A DNA stretch of 64,000 bases from Lentisphaerota bacterium (GCA_018676675.1 JABHEG010000099.1:33488-97487); one strand, 5' to 3'. Counted from the first letter of the stretch, positions 1 to 8,291 are shown. Notes: generated from the sequence alone by a model not told the origin. Made by a program: numbers and translations.

Positions 1-495
1 ATCGACTGTCAGATCAAAAGGGATCTCGGTCAGCCAAACATCGTCCTTGTACGACTGGTAGAACGATGCCGGATATCGGGTCTTCCCCAGCAGCACCCAG
101 ACTGCCGCCATCGCCGGCGTCCCGGGGCTTAGATGAATGGCGAGCTCGTACTCCGTCCCGCGCAGTTCCTCGGCGAGTCTACCCAACTCAGCATCTGCGG
201 CGCGAAAGATGGCGCCGTAGTCGGTTGGAGCGTCAAGCGGGAGGATCCGACACTCGGCCTCTATCGGCAACCACGTGAGGAAACGCCGTGTGATGGGTTC
301 TGCGTAGTTGCTAAGGACAATGACTCGGTCGAAGGACTCCGCATTGAGCAAGCTGTGAACGGGCCCCACCCCCTCGGGGAGTGGCTGGAGCCTGCCAACG
401 GCATCAACGACCTGCTCACGTGTCTTCTCGTCGTCGGAGCAGGCGGCAAGCGCGCGCAGATCGGTGTGCCCCACCCATGTCACAAGGATTCTCAT
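1..495 (-). CDS. RtcR-type CARF-domain regulator, N-terminal part (runs off the window)
   Basis: An open frame of 165 codons without a stop runs from an ATG at 495 off the left edge. It starts MRILVTWVGHTDLRALAA and carries IHLSPGTPAMAAVWVLL at residues 120-136, followed by a short basic/aromatic stretch. This matches, from memory, the ligand-binding N-terminal CARF domain of the sigma-54 activator RtcR, where the corresponding segment reads IHITTGTHVAQICWFLLAE. In RtcR this domain senses RNA 2',3'-cyclic phosphate ends and controls an AAA+ sigma-54 activation domain that drives rtcBA RNA-repair genes. The AAA+ and DNA-binding parts would lie beyond position 1, so full architecture is inferred. 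The neighbouring divergent gene is a glycosidase, not an RNA ligase. The family call is fairly secure; the exact ligand and targets are not known. Confidence 0.72.
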   Translation of the reverse strand, partial: MRILVTWVGHTDLRALAACSDDEKTREQVVDAVGRLQPLPEGVGPVHSLLNAESFDRVIVLSNYAEPITRRFLTWLPIEAECRILPLDAPTDYGAIFRAADAELGRLAEELRGTEYELAIHLSPGTPAMAAVWVLLGKTRYPASFYQSYKDDVWLTEIPFDLTVD

Positions 496-691
496 CAAGG
501 CCCCAGATTTGCCGTTGTGTCGGTACAACCAGAATTGTAGCGTGGCAATCGGCAACTTCAACGCCCTGTCGCTGACCGCAATTCCCTCCCATCATCGGGG
601 AATGGAATGTCGGTGCTCAGGGTTTCGACGTGTCGCCCTTCCGCGTCATAGGCAAGGTGGGGGCAAGCTGTGGTCGCCGGGTGCTTGTCAC

Positions 692-707
692 TGGCGGGAA
701 ATTGGCT
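692..707 (+). promoter_or_regulatory. candidate sigma-54 (-24/-12) promoter
   Basis: The 16-mer TGGCGGGAAATTGGCT has GG at 693-694 and GC at 705-706 with the exact 10-base spacing of sigma-54 promoters. It agrees with TGGCACGNNNNTTGCW at about nine of twelve defined positions. It lies 59 bases upstream of the glycosidase start at 766, and between that gene and the divergent RtcR-like regulator, which is where a sigma-54 activator's target would be expected. The match could be chance; no upstream activator site was identified. Confidence 0.3.
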
Positions 708-765
708 TCCGGCGTATGGTGTGGACTGCTTGTGATCTGCGGACCCCGCAATGGAGGTGTGCCCG

Positions 766-3465
766 ATGGACAGACTCTTCTTCTGTGTTCCTCTCATGGC
801 CCTGGCTGCGAGCGTGTCGGGGGAGATGCTGATCAAGAGCGATTTTTCGGGACCGTTCGTGCCGTTGCCGACGACGAAGCACGAGGTGACCGGGGGCTTG
901 CCAAAGGGATGGTCCGACGACTCGGCTTGGGCGCCGATGACGATCCACTACAGTCAGGAGGAAGAGCAGGGCCTGAAGTACCTACGCATGGAGTTCACGG
1001 AAACTGACGAGGGGCGGGCACAGCTTATCTTCTCCCCGTTGCCGGATGCGGTCAATGGTCCCACACGCTACCGCCTGCATTTGACCATGCGCAGCCCCAC
1101 CGGGAATCGGGTTGAGTTTGGGCTTCGGCAGCGCGGCAAGCCTTACACGTTCTACTGGCGGACCACCACCAAACTCAGAGCAAGTTGGGACTCGTTCACC
1201 CACGAGTTCACGACACCGAAGAACGATCAGCCCTATGGGCTCTGGATCAATCTTCCCGAGTTGGGTACGCTGGAGATCTCTTCAGTTGAGCTTCAGCGGC
1301 TGTCTCGAGAGGAACGGCTGGCTGAGATTCGCGCTGCTCACCCCGATGGCGGACCACGCAATCTATTGCGTAACACACGCTTCCCGATGGGATTGCCCAA
1401 TGGGTGGGCCATTGACCGAGACGCGTCCGATGGCGACGAGGTCCAGGTTGGCCCTGCCACGGATGCTCCGGGGCCCTCCGGGGCTCCTGCTCTGCGGTTG
1501 CAGACCGACAGCACGGTCAGTCTTCTGGCTGAACCGTTTGCGCTCGCGTACCCACTGGTCCCACATGCCGTCGTTGCTTCCATGAAGGGGACCGGCGAGT
1601 GGACCTTCGTCGTTCGACAGGAGAGGCGGCAGATTGCATCCCACACCGTTTCGCTGACGGATCAGTGGCAACGCCCGTCGCTGACATTCAAGGCCGACCT
1701 CGATGCGATGTTTTACCAGTTCACGCTGTCCGGGAGTGGGACGTTGTTGCTGGATGGCGTCCACATTGGTCCCGAGGAGGCGACCACGGCGTACCGGACC
1801 AGCCACGAGTGCGAAGTGGCGGTCGCAGTTGCGCCATCTCCTCTGGCGTCCAGCCGCATTCTGTTTGAGGACATGGAGCCAGTCGTCCACTGGACCGCAA
1901 CGGGCCTTGAGGCCCCCGCCTTGCTTCAGGGGAAGCTCACCAATGCCTATGGTGACGAGGCGAAACTCCCGAGTTCCCGGCTGACGCCAGCCGCGGCGGG
2001 GCTCACTCACGAGATGCGTGTAGATCGTTTCCCTGAGCGTCCTCTGGGGGCGTTCCGGCTGGAGCTTTGGGTCGAGCGCGTCGGGCAGCGGATTTCACCG
2101 ACGGCCGAGCTTGTCTTCCATCGCCTGCGCAAGCCGCGTTACTGGGGACGTGATGCGCCGGAGTCACCGTTCGGTGTTCACACCAACTCGACCACGCGTC
2201 ACATCCTGATGGCGAAGGCCGTAGGCATAAACTGGACGCGGTTCCACGATGCAGGGCTCCCCTACATCGGCTGGTGGAACCTGGAACCCAAGCCCGGGGA
2301 ATGGCAGTTCTTCGACGAAGACATCCACCGTTTCCGTCAGCATCATGTCAAGATTTTCGCTGAGCTGGGGACTGCCCCGCCGTGGGCCAGTTACTACGCA
2401 GATACCGGACTAAAGAGTTTTGGCTACTTTGACAAGTTCTTCCAACCCAAGGATCTGAAGCAATACGCCAATTACGTTCGTGTGGTCACTAAGCGTTACA
2501 AGGGCGTGATTGATGCGTTCGATGTGTGGAACGAGCCATGGATTCATGCCTGGTGGGGGGTCGCGTTCGACCACGAGAAGGGCGGCAGGGCCGGCTACAT
2601 CACCAGCAAGGAGCCGCAGAAAGACTTCGCGCGTCTGATGCAGGTTGCGCGTAACACGGTGCGGGAGACGCTTCCGGATGCGATTGTGGCGGGGATCAAC
2701 ACGACCACCGGGAAAGGCACTGGGCCGACCCGATTCGGCGGAGATGAGTGGACCGAGGGCGTGGTGGCTGCCGGTGGACTGGCACACTGCGACACCATCG
2801 CTTACCATGCTTACACCGGGGGCTCTGTCGGGCACCCTGATGACACGATTGAGAAAGGGCTTGAAGTGGCGTTGGGGCCGATTCGGGAGAAGGTAGGGCG
2901 CGTCCCGAAGCCGGTCTGGATGACGGAAGGTTCTCCACTCACGCACCGGATGGGGAACGGGCTTTACAAGCACACGCTTCCCTTCCCGAACCATGATCCC
3001 GTCCTGGAGAGCTCGGACCGTCTGGCCCGTTACCTCGTGAGCATGCGAGCCAACGGGGTAAGTCGTATTTTCCTCTACAGCATGCACTCGCACGGAACGT
3101 ACCGAACTGAAGCGAAACAATGGAATGCTCTCACGACGGACGACGGCGCGCTGCACCCTTGTGGCGCTGCCCACTCAGCCGCTGCCTGGCACCTCGAAGA
3201 CAAGCGCTTCGTGAAGCGGCTCGATGCCGCGCCCGGCATCCATGTTTACCTGTTTGAGGGGCAGGGCGGAGGCGTGGCTGCGATCAGCAGCTCCAAACCT
3301 GATGCGGAGTTCGCATGTCCGCGGGGCGGTGGTCTTCGACTCGAGGATTTGTTCGGGAACGTCTTGCCACCCGGTGCGCCCTTTACCGGCACGGTCGTAT
3401 ACGCCAGCACAACGCGGGATGCGGCTTGGTTAGAAGCACAGTTCAGGGGCGCTGGACCTCGGTGA
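766..3465 (+). CDS. secreted clan GH-A glycoside hydrolase (GH39/GH5-like) with carbohydrate-binding modules
   Basis: An 899-residue exported protein. The start is ATG 766, behind GGAGG at 753-757, giving the signal peptide MDRLFFCVPLMALAASVSG; an in-frame ATG at 751 overlaps that ribosome site. Two jelly-roll, CBM4/9-like modules (about residues 25-175 and 190-320) and a beta-sandwich linker (about 340-450) precede a (beta/alpha)8 barrel (about 460-790) and a C-terminal beta domain. The barrel carries DVWNEPW with Glu590 as probable acid/base, and VWMTEG with Glu721 as probable nucleophile, the spacing expected of retaining clan GH-A enzymes. FDVWNEPW and the preceding WTRFHDAG strand resemble GH39-like or unclassified GH-A members; the exact family and substrate cannot be set from sequence alone. 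Its promoter region is shared with the divergent RtcR-like regulator. Confidence 0.85.
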   Translation: MDRLFFCVPLMALAASVSGEMLIKSDFSGPFVPLPTTKHEVTGGLPKGWSDDSAWAPMTIHYSQEEEQGLKYLRMEFTETDEGRAQLIFSPLPDAVNGPTRYRLHLTMRSPTGNRVEFGLRQRGKPYTFYWRTTTKLRASWDSFTHEFTTPKNDQPYGLWINLPELGTLEISSVELQRLSREERLAEIRAAHPDGGPRNLLRNTRFPMGLPNGWAIDRDASDGDEVQVGPATDAPGPSGAPALRLQTDSTVSLLAEPFALAYPLVPHAVVASMKGTGEWTFVVRQERRQIASHTVSLTDQWQRPSLTFKADLDAMFYQFTLSGSGTLLLDGVHIGPEEATTAYRTSHECEVAVAVAPSPLASSRILFEDMEPVVHWTATGLEAPALLQGKLTNAYGDEAKLPSSRLTPAAAGLTHEMRVDRFPERPLGAFRLELWVERVGQRISPTAELVFHRLRKPRYWGRDAPESPFGVHTNSTTRHILMAKAVGINWTRFHDAGLPYIGWWNLEPKPGEWQFFDEDIHRFRQHHVKIFAELGTAPPWASYYADTGLKSFGYFDKFFQPKDLKQYANYVRVVTKRYKGVIDAFDVWNEPWIHAWWGVAFDHEKGGRAGYITSKEPQKDFARLMQVARNTVRETLPDAIVAGINTTTGKGTGPTRFGGDEWTEGVVAAGGLAHCDTIAYHAYTGGSVGHPDDTIEKGLEVALGPIREKVGRVPKPVWMTEGSPLTHRMGNGLYKHTLPFPNHDPVLESSDRLARYLVSMRANGVSRIFLYSMHSHGTYRTEAKQWNALTTDDGALHPCGAAHSAAAWHLEDKRFVKRLDAAPGIHVYLFEGQGGGVAAISSSKPDAEFACPRGGGLRLEDLFGNVLPPGAPFTGTVVYASTTRDAAWLEAQFRGAGPR

Positions 3466-3484
3466 GAGTCCTCGCTACAGGCGA

Positions 3485-3498
3485 GTGGCCTCCGCCAC
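3485..3498 (+). terminator. weak hairpin after the GH-A gene
   Basis: GTGGC-ctcc-GCCAC forms a perfect 5-bp stem with a 4-base loop 20 bases after the stop, followed by GTTTGCT. The stem is short and the T-run poor, so this may be only a weak terminator. Confidence 0.25.
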
Positions 3499-3631
3499 GT
3501 TTGCTGTCGGCTCTATCTGGGCAAAGCAACTCCGGCGTCCACTACTCGATAATCGGCGGAGTCCCAAGTGAGTATGGTGAGACGGCATGGAGCCGTCAGC
3601 CCGGGAGAGACCAACAGGAAGTGCACGTATC

Positions 3632-6304
3632 GTGACAGCCACCACATATGGATCCACACGAGTGAACGCGTTCGCCCTGGTGCTGTGCTGCATGGGCGTC
3701 GCTACGGCGCAGGCTGAATGGAGCAGACGCTCCCAATGGGAAGCGACTGTAGATGAGCAGGGCCTATTCCGTGCCTACTGCATCCTCCTCGTGCGGCCTG
3801 AGCAGCGTATCGTCACGGTGTCGAGTACCACTGAGCGTCAGGACTGGGCCGAGTGGCTCTTACATGGCAGTCAAGGCGCTGACACGCGCGTCACCTGGGT
3901 CCACGCCCCCGACGATGGTCGCACGTTGACGCGCTATGACCACGTTTCCGGCGAGTGTCTGCCCTCTCTCGACGGCGAGGCATTGACGTTTGCCAAGTGC
4001 GGTCGCACCGTTGCGAGCGGGGAGGGGGTCTACCCACCGGGGCAGAGGCTTATCGACGAACTGCAGACGCAACCCAAGATATGGACTGGTTTGTACGCGA
4101 GACGCAAGACCGAGTTGGACACAGAGGCGTGTCCGGCGACAATGGGGCTGGCTCCCTATGTACTGGGCGTTGCGAGTCTGATCGATCAAGCGGAGATGAG
4201 GGTTGGCGATGTGCTCGTGAAGGTGTGGCCATGGGATTACGACGGTGCCGTGTTCAATGGCTACCTGAGCATCGGCAAGGCCGTGAAAGACCGATTCCTG
4301 GTGGGGGATCCGGCGCGTATTGAGTACTTGCGGGCTTTGCCGGAAGGCGGGTGGGAACTTGTCAAGAAGACCCTCGTCTGGCCGGTCGTCCCGGGCATGG
4401 ATAAGCGTCCCAGCCAGACATTGCTGCAATCAGAGAAGCGTGCTCTGGAGGCCCAGGCAGCGCCTTCGCAGGCGCTGCTTGGGCTCATGGCCGCTCAGGC
4501 CGGGAAGACGGCTGACAATGCCGATCTGCTGACGCGGCTGGCCCGGACAGAAGCCGTGGTGGATGTCTACCGTCTGGCTTGCTTCCGCACTGTCCACAAG
4601 CATCCATTCTCTATGCACGAGCAGGCCGGGGAGCTGACCGACACGATTCCGCAGCCGTCGCCCGGGCGTGTGGCAAAACAGATCGCCTGGCTGGACAGAG
4701 CCTTTCTGACCAATGCGCCCGGAACGATGGCGCAGCCACCGGCGCCAACGTATGCAGGCAGGGATCTCGACGCTCACCTCGACTTCATCGAAGGTGTTCT
4801 CGAAGACGCTGCGCAGCATGCCGAGGCCGCTTTTCGCCGCTTTTCGCTGGATGATCGCAGGTTCATCGAGAAGCAGGCGGATGGTCTGATGGCCGGGTTC
4901 CTGAGCGCGCACATGATGTGCTTTGATGACGATCTGGTGCGCCAGCGCGCGAATGTCAAGCTCTTGAGCATGGCCAAGCGGCTCGACACCGAGGCGCTGA
5001 TGCGTCAGGCTCTGACCACGGCCCGGATCGTGGATGGCACGTTCCTCGCCTCGCTCAAAGAGCAGATGGAGCAGACGCCGGACGCTCGACGGATTGCCGA
5101 CCGAAAGACGCCATGGGGCAGGATTGTCCTCGCCGGACGCGGGGATGATCGCTACATCAACAAGAAAGACAACGTTGCTGTGCTTGTCGATCTGGGCGGC
5201 GACGACTTCTATGCCAATAACACCGGTAGCGCCATTCCGGGTGCCCTGGCCACGGCTGTGTTGATCGACTTCGCGGGGGACGACCGCTACGAGAACTGGC
5301 ACTCCATGCGTCAAGGCTGCGGCTTTTTCGGCGTGGGGATACTGGTTGACTGCGGGGGCAACGATTCATATGTGGGTGTGCGTTGCGCTCAGGGGACGGG
5401 GTTCATGGGGGTGGGTGTACTGGCGGACCTGGGTGGCGACGATATCTACCGCGGAATCGATCATTGCCAAGGGGTCGGTCAGTTCGGGGCGGGCTTGCTG
5501 CTGGATGACGCAGGAGACAATCGCTACGAAGGTCGTCAGTCGTGCCAGGGCGTGGGGTTCACGTGGGGGGTCGGCTTGCTCCACAGTGCGGGAACGGACG
5601 GCGACGATGAGTACTTCAATAAGGGCAAGGTCGGCAGCGGCTATGGCGATCTCGGCTCATTTGAGGGGTGGGGACAAGGTTTGGGGTGCGGCCACCGTCC
5701 TTATGCCAGCGGGGGCCTCGGCGTACTGCTGGATGGTGGCGGCAGCGACCGCTATGAGGGGGGGACATTCAGCCTGGGTGGGGGGTACTACTACGGGCTG
5801 GGAATCCTGCGTGACCGCGACGGCCACGACCGCTACCGTGGGAGCCGTTACAACATGGGGTTTACTGCGCACCAGGCTGTGGGTGTGTTCATCGACGACC
5901 GAGGAAACGACCACTACGCGACCAGCCATTTTGTGGCGATGGGGATGGCCTGGGATGAGAGCAGCACGCTGTTCCTGGACGGTGAGGGTGACGATACCTA
6001 TGTAGCGCCCGGGTTCGCGTTTGCTGCCGGGGCGATGAACGGGTTTGCGCTATTTGAGGACAGCGCAGGGGCTGACCACTACGTGGGGGTGCGACCAGCG
6101 AGCAAGTATGGTAACCGGTACCATGACGGCACCAGTGTGGGGCTGTTCATGGATCTTGGGGACGGCGAGGATGTTTTCAGCGGGGGGCGCCAAGCCGGCG
6201 AGATAGATGCAGGCCCCGAGCACACGTTCTTCGTCGACGCCCCAACCGTTGAGGCCGCGACCGAACGACTGAAGGTGACGCCCCTCAAGAAGGCGGCACA
6301 GTAG
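3632..6304 (+). CDS. exported protein with 12 tandem GGDD-Y repeats (beta-solenoid-like)
   Basis: An unrecognised exported protein of about 890 residues. I prefer GTG 3632 (AGGAAG at 3616-3621) because it leaves a normal signal peptide ending ATAQA. An ATG at 3587 is also open but sits in the loop of a GACGGC/GCCGTC hairpin (3581-3597). The N-terminal 500 residues include a PDZ-like stretch (RVGDVLVKVWPWDYDG) and a helical middle. From about nt 5137 to 6170 there are twelve repeats, mostly 26-28 residues, with consensus GGDDxYxGxxxxQGxGxxGxGxLxD (observed units GGDDIYRGIDHCQGVGQFGA, AGDNRYEGRQSCQGVG). Regular Asp pairs followed by Tyr suggest a beta-solenoid with metal-binding turns, somewhat like RTX but with a different period and no GGXGXDXUX nonapeptides. 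It is followed at 26 bases by an amidotransferase gene, probably in one operon. Function unknown. Confidence 0.8.
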   Translation: MTATTYGSTRVNAFALVLCCMGVATAQAEWSRRSQWEATVDEQGLFRAYCILLVRPEQRIVTVSSTTERQDWAEWLLHGSQGADTRVTWVHAPDDGRTLTRYDHVSGECLPSLDGEALTFAKCGRTVASGEGVYPPGQRLIDELQTQPKIWTGLYARRKTELDTEACPATMGLAPYVLGVASLIDQAEMRVGDVLVKVWPWDYDGAVFNGYLSIGKAVKDRFLVGDPARIEYLRALPEGGWELVKKTLVWPVVPGMDKRPSQTLLQSEKRALEAQAAPSQALLGLMAAQAGKTADNADLLTRLARTEAVVDVYRLACFRTVHKHPFSMHEQAGELTDTIPQPSPGRVAKQIAWLDRAFLTNAPGTMAQPPAPTYAGRDLDAHLDFIEGVLEDAAQHAEAAFRRFSLDDRRFIEKQADGLMAGFLSAHMMCFDDDLVRQRANVKLLSMAKRLDTEALMRQALTTARIVDGTFLASLKEQMEQTPDARRIADRKTPWGRIVLAGRGDDRYINKKDNVAVLVDLGGDDFYANNTGSAIPGALATAVLIDFAGDDRYENWHSMRQGCGFFGVGILVDCGGNDSYVGVRCAQGTGFMGVGVLADLGGDDIYRGIDHCQGVGQFGAGLLLDDAGDNRYEGRQSCQGVGFTWGVGLLHSAGTDGDDEYFNKGKVGSGYGDLGSFEGWGQGLGCGHRPYASGGLGVLLDGGGSDRYEGGTFSLGGGYYYGLGILRDRDGHDRYRGSRYNMGFTAHQAVGVFIDDRGNDHYATSHFVAMGMAWDESSTLFLDGEGDDTYVAPGFAFAAGAMNGFALFEDSAGADHYVGVRPASKYGNRYHDGTSVGLFMDLGDGEDVFSGGRQAGEIDAGPEHTFFVDAPTVEAATERLKVTPLKKAAQ
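5137..6175 (+). repeat. coding tandem repeat, 12 units of about 80 bp
   Basis: This in-gene stretch encodes the GGDD-Y units. Each begins with a Gly-Asp-Asp/Asn-x-Tyr box (GRGDDRY, GGDDFY, AGDDRY, GGNDSY, GGDDIY, AGDNRY, DGDDEY, GGSDRY, DGHDRY, RGNDHY, EGDDTY, AGADHY). Unit seven is expanded to about 47 residues and the last is degenerate. The units differ at many codons, so the array is old rather than freshly amplified. Confidence 0.8.
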
Positions 6305-6330
6305 ACCTGATTGTTGAGGAGGCGACTGCC

Positions 6331-7014
6331 ATGATTACGTACATCGTCACCGAGAAGCGAAGCAACTATGAGCGCAATGGGGCGCATGCCAACAAGCTCA
6401 AATTGGAGGCCATCAGTGGCGTGCCCTGTCTGGTGCAGTTCTACGAAGATGTCCGTCTCGAGCAGTTGATCGCTCTGGGGATCCAGGCGGTGGTGTTCAG
6501 TGGCTACGGCACGGGGCTGGACGACCATGCGTTGGAGAGCTTCAAGGGGATCTACGAGCTGGCGCGCGAGGGTGATATGCCCATGATTGGTTTCTGCGGC
6601 GGTCACCAGTTGCTTGCTGAGCTGTGGGCGGCGCACAATGACGTGGAGCTGACGCGCATGAGCAGTTACCCCATCCGCAAGCTTCGCGATGGGGAACCCG
6701 ATCACAACGCCGCGTATAATCCCGGGCAGTTCAAAGAGTGGGGGTTTTACCCCATTCATGTTGTTCGTCAGGACCCGCTCTTCGAGGGTGTCCCCAACCC
6801 CTTTATGGCGTGTGAGCAGCACATGCGCGAGGTCAAGGAGCTGCCCGCGGATTTCCAGTTGCTTGCCTCCACCGATGAGGTCAAGGTGCAGGCCTACCGA
6901 CACCGGACCAAGCTCATCTACGGGACACAGTTCCACTGCGAAAACTGGGTGAAGCACTATCCGCATGGCCGGAAGTTGATCGAGAATTTCTTCCGCATCA
7001 CGGGAGTCCTCTGA
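6331..7014 (+). CDS. class I glutamine amidotransferase-like protein
   Basis: A 227-residue cytoplasmic protein with the class I amidotransferase triad. The nucleophile elbow GFCGGHQ places Cys89, and GTQFHCE places His202 and Glu204 (usually FHPE; here FHCE). It is a stand-alone domain, like GuaA/PuuD-type hydrolases or regulatory GATase paralogues. No synthetase partner is adjacent, so glutamine or a gamma-glutamyl compound is only a plausible substrate. A strong GAGGAGG site at 6316-6322 precedes the ATG. The gene follows the repeat protein by 26 bases, suggesting co-transcription, although the partner is exported and this protein is not. A GCCGG/CCGGC hairpin follows near 7023-7037. Confidence 0.8.
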   Translation: MITYIVTEKRSNYERNGAHANKLKLEAISGVPCLVQFYEDVRLEQLIALGIQAVVFSGYGTGLDDHALESFKGIYELAREGDMPMIGFCGGHQLLAELWAAHNDVELTRMSSYPIRKLRDGEPDHNAAYNPGQFKEWGFYPIHVVRQDPLFEGVPNPFMACEQHMREVKELPADFQLLASTDEVKVQAYRHRTKLIYGTQFHCENWVKHYPHGRKLIENFFRITGVL

Positions 7015-7123
7015 GACTGAGATGCCGGTCACGCCGGCGTACCAACGGGAGGGACTCAGTGCGAAGGTGGGTCCGTCGTCTCTCCGCGCCCGCAACTGCC
7101 TCCTTCTCCATTAGCGCTTGTCT

Positions 7124-8008
7124 CTACTTCTCGCCACGATCGCCGATCTTCCACACGCCCTTTTCGAGGAATGCCTCAATCGTTTGCCGTTTGGCCTTAT
7201 TGAGCAAGTTTGAGTGGGAGAGCCTGTACTTTCTGGCATAGTCAGCCAGCAAGATGATGGGTACGCCTTCCAGGTAGGCCAGGCGCTTGTGGTAGCTGTT
7301 GGTCAAAGCCCTCCCGACGATTTCCTCCATCGTTCTCGTCCGTCCCCCGCTGTCAAACTCCCGGAAGGCCTCGTAGTACTGAGCCCGGTCCACAAACTTG
7401 ATGTTGATCGGGACGTATCCCTCGCGATTGAGGACGTAGTTGTTGAGGGCACGCCCGATGCGACCGTTGCCATCGACAAATGGGTGGATGTGCTCAAAGG
7501 TCAAATGGAGTTTGGCGACCCGTTTGATGGCGTTCTCGTGGCTGGCGGAGTGGTAGTCTGCCAGCATTCTGTCCAGCAATCCGGCGACCTGCTCCGGTCC
7601 GGGAGCAATGTGGCTCCCAACCCGTACCCATTCACCCTCTTGGCGGAAGCGTCCCGCGACGTCGTCCCGGATGTTGGCCAGCAGCATCTTGTGAAGAAGA
7701 AGCAACACGTCCAACGAAAGCGGCTGCTCAACAGCGCGGGTGTCTATGTAGGACACGACTCCGGCTAGATTTTTGGCCTCAAAAAGTTCTCGTTCCGAAA
7801 TGAAGCGATCCAGATCGATTTGCAGGAGGATCTTCTCAGTTTCGTCGAGAGACAACGTGCTGTTCTCGATGGCGTTGGAGTTGAAGACCTGCTCTGAGAC
7901 CTCGGCTTCGGCAATCATCCGGATCAGCGATTCCTTGCCGGAAGCCACAGCGTAGTACCGACTCCGCAGGTGCTCTATTGCTTTGAAGACATGGAGTGAC
8001 TTCGCCAT
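7124..8008 (-). CDS. Fic family protein with N-terminal inhibitory helix
   Basis: A protein of 294 residues from ATG 8008; an in-frame GTG at 8029 would add seven residues. It has the full Fic catalytic loop HPFVDGNGRIGR (His175-Arg186), which in active Fic enzymes transfers AMP from ATP to a target hydroxyl. The N-terminal SNAIEN (residues 44-49) fits the (S/T)xxxE(G/N) inhibitory motif, so this is a self-inhibited class II Fic protein. That fits the absence of a separate antitoxin gene. The C-terminal part (LLADYARKYRLSHSNLLNKA) looks like a winged-helix segment, typical of Fic/DUF4172-like proteins, which could bind DNA. Upstream lies a good promoter overlapped by repeated half-sites. The target is unknown. 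Confidence 0.92.
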   Translation of the reverse strand: MAKSLHVFKAIEHLRSRYYAVASGKESLIRMIAEAEVSEQVFNSNAIENSTLSLDETEKILLQIDLDRFISERELFEAKNLAGVVSYIDTRAVEQPLSLDVLLLLHKMLLANIRDDVAGRFRQEGEWVRVGSHIAPGPEQVAGLLDRMLADYHSASHENAIKRVAKLHLTFEHIHPFVDGNGRIGRALNNYVLNREGYVPINIKFVDRAQYYEAFREFDSGGRTRTMEEIVGRALTNSYHKRLAYLEGVPIILLADYARKYRLSHSNLLNKAKRQTIEAFLEKGVWKIGDRGEK

Positions 8009-8063
8009 TGATGTCCCCGATAAGATCACACAGAAGACACGGAAAGAGATGAACCCATTCCGC

Positions 8064-8165
8064 TATCATAAACGTGAATATGCGCTGATTCAATCGCTAG
8101 ATTCACGATTAGTGCTATGATAATCGTGAATATAGAGGGATATGTCGACCATTTTCACGGTTATC
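8064..8165. promoter_or_regulatory. cluster of four operator half-sites (ATAAnCGTGAA)
   Basis: Two direct copies, TATCATAAACGTGAATAT (8064-8081) and TATGATAATCGTGAATAT (8116-8133), match at 16 of 18 bases. Inverted copies lie at 8101-8111 (ATTCACGATTA) and 8153-8165 (TTTCACGGTTATC). The central pair TTCACGATTA-9 nt-TAATCGTGAA (8102-8130) is a perfect 10-bp inverted repeat. The cluster behaves like two tandem units of about 52 bp. It covers the fic promoter and is AT-rich against the local background. I infer a dimeric regulator site, perhaps read by the Fic protein's own C-terminal winged-helix segment. Confidence 0.6.
8065..8093 (-). promoter_or_regulatory. sigma-70 promoter of the fic gene
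   Basis: Read on the minus strand, TTGAAT (8093-8088) and TATGAT (8070-8065) are separated by exactly 17 bases, giving good -35 and -10 boxes. Transcription would begin near 8058, leaving a leader of about 50 bases before the ATG at 8008. The -10 box and most of the spacer lie inside the first CGTGAATAT half-site, so a bound regulator should block the promoter. Confidence 0.6.
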
Positions 8166-8291
8166 GAGTGACGCGCTTTCGCCTGTCTCCCCCACGTTGC
8201 CTACCGCCAGTGCCCGGGGACGCGCTTCCAGCCCTCTGGTGCCTTGACCTTGATCCTGCTGGCTCCCGTTGGCTCACCTCGCGTGCTAACC

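Noticed and set aside
133..540. Plus-strand frame of 135 codons near the left edge
   Set aside because: It is a shadow of the minus-strand RtcR-like gene, which shows a recognisable CARF motif and no stop.
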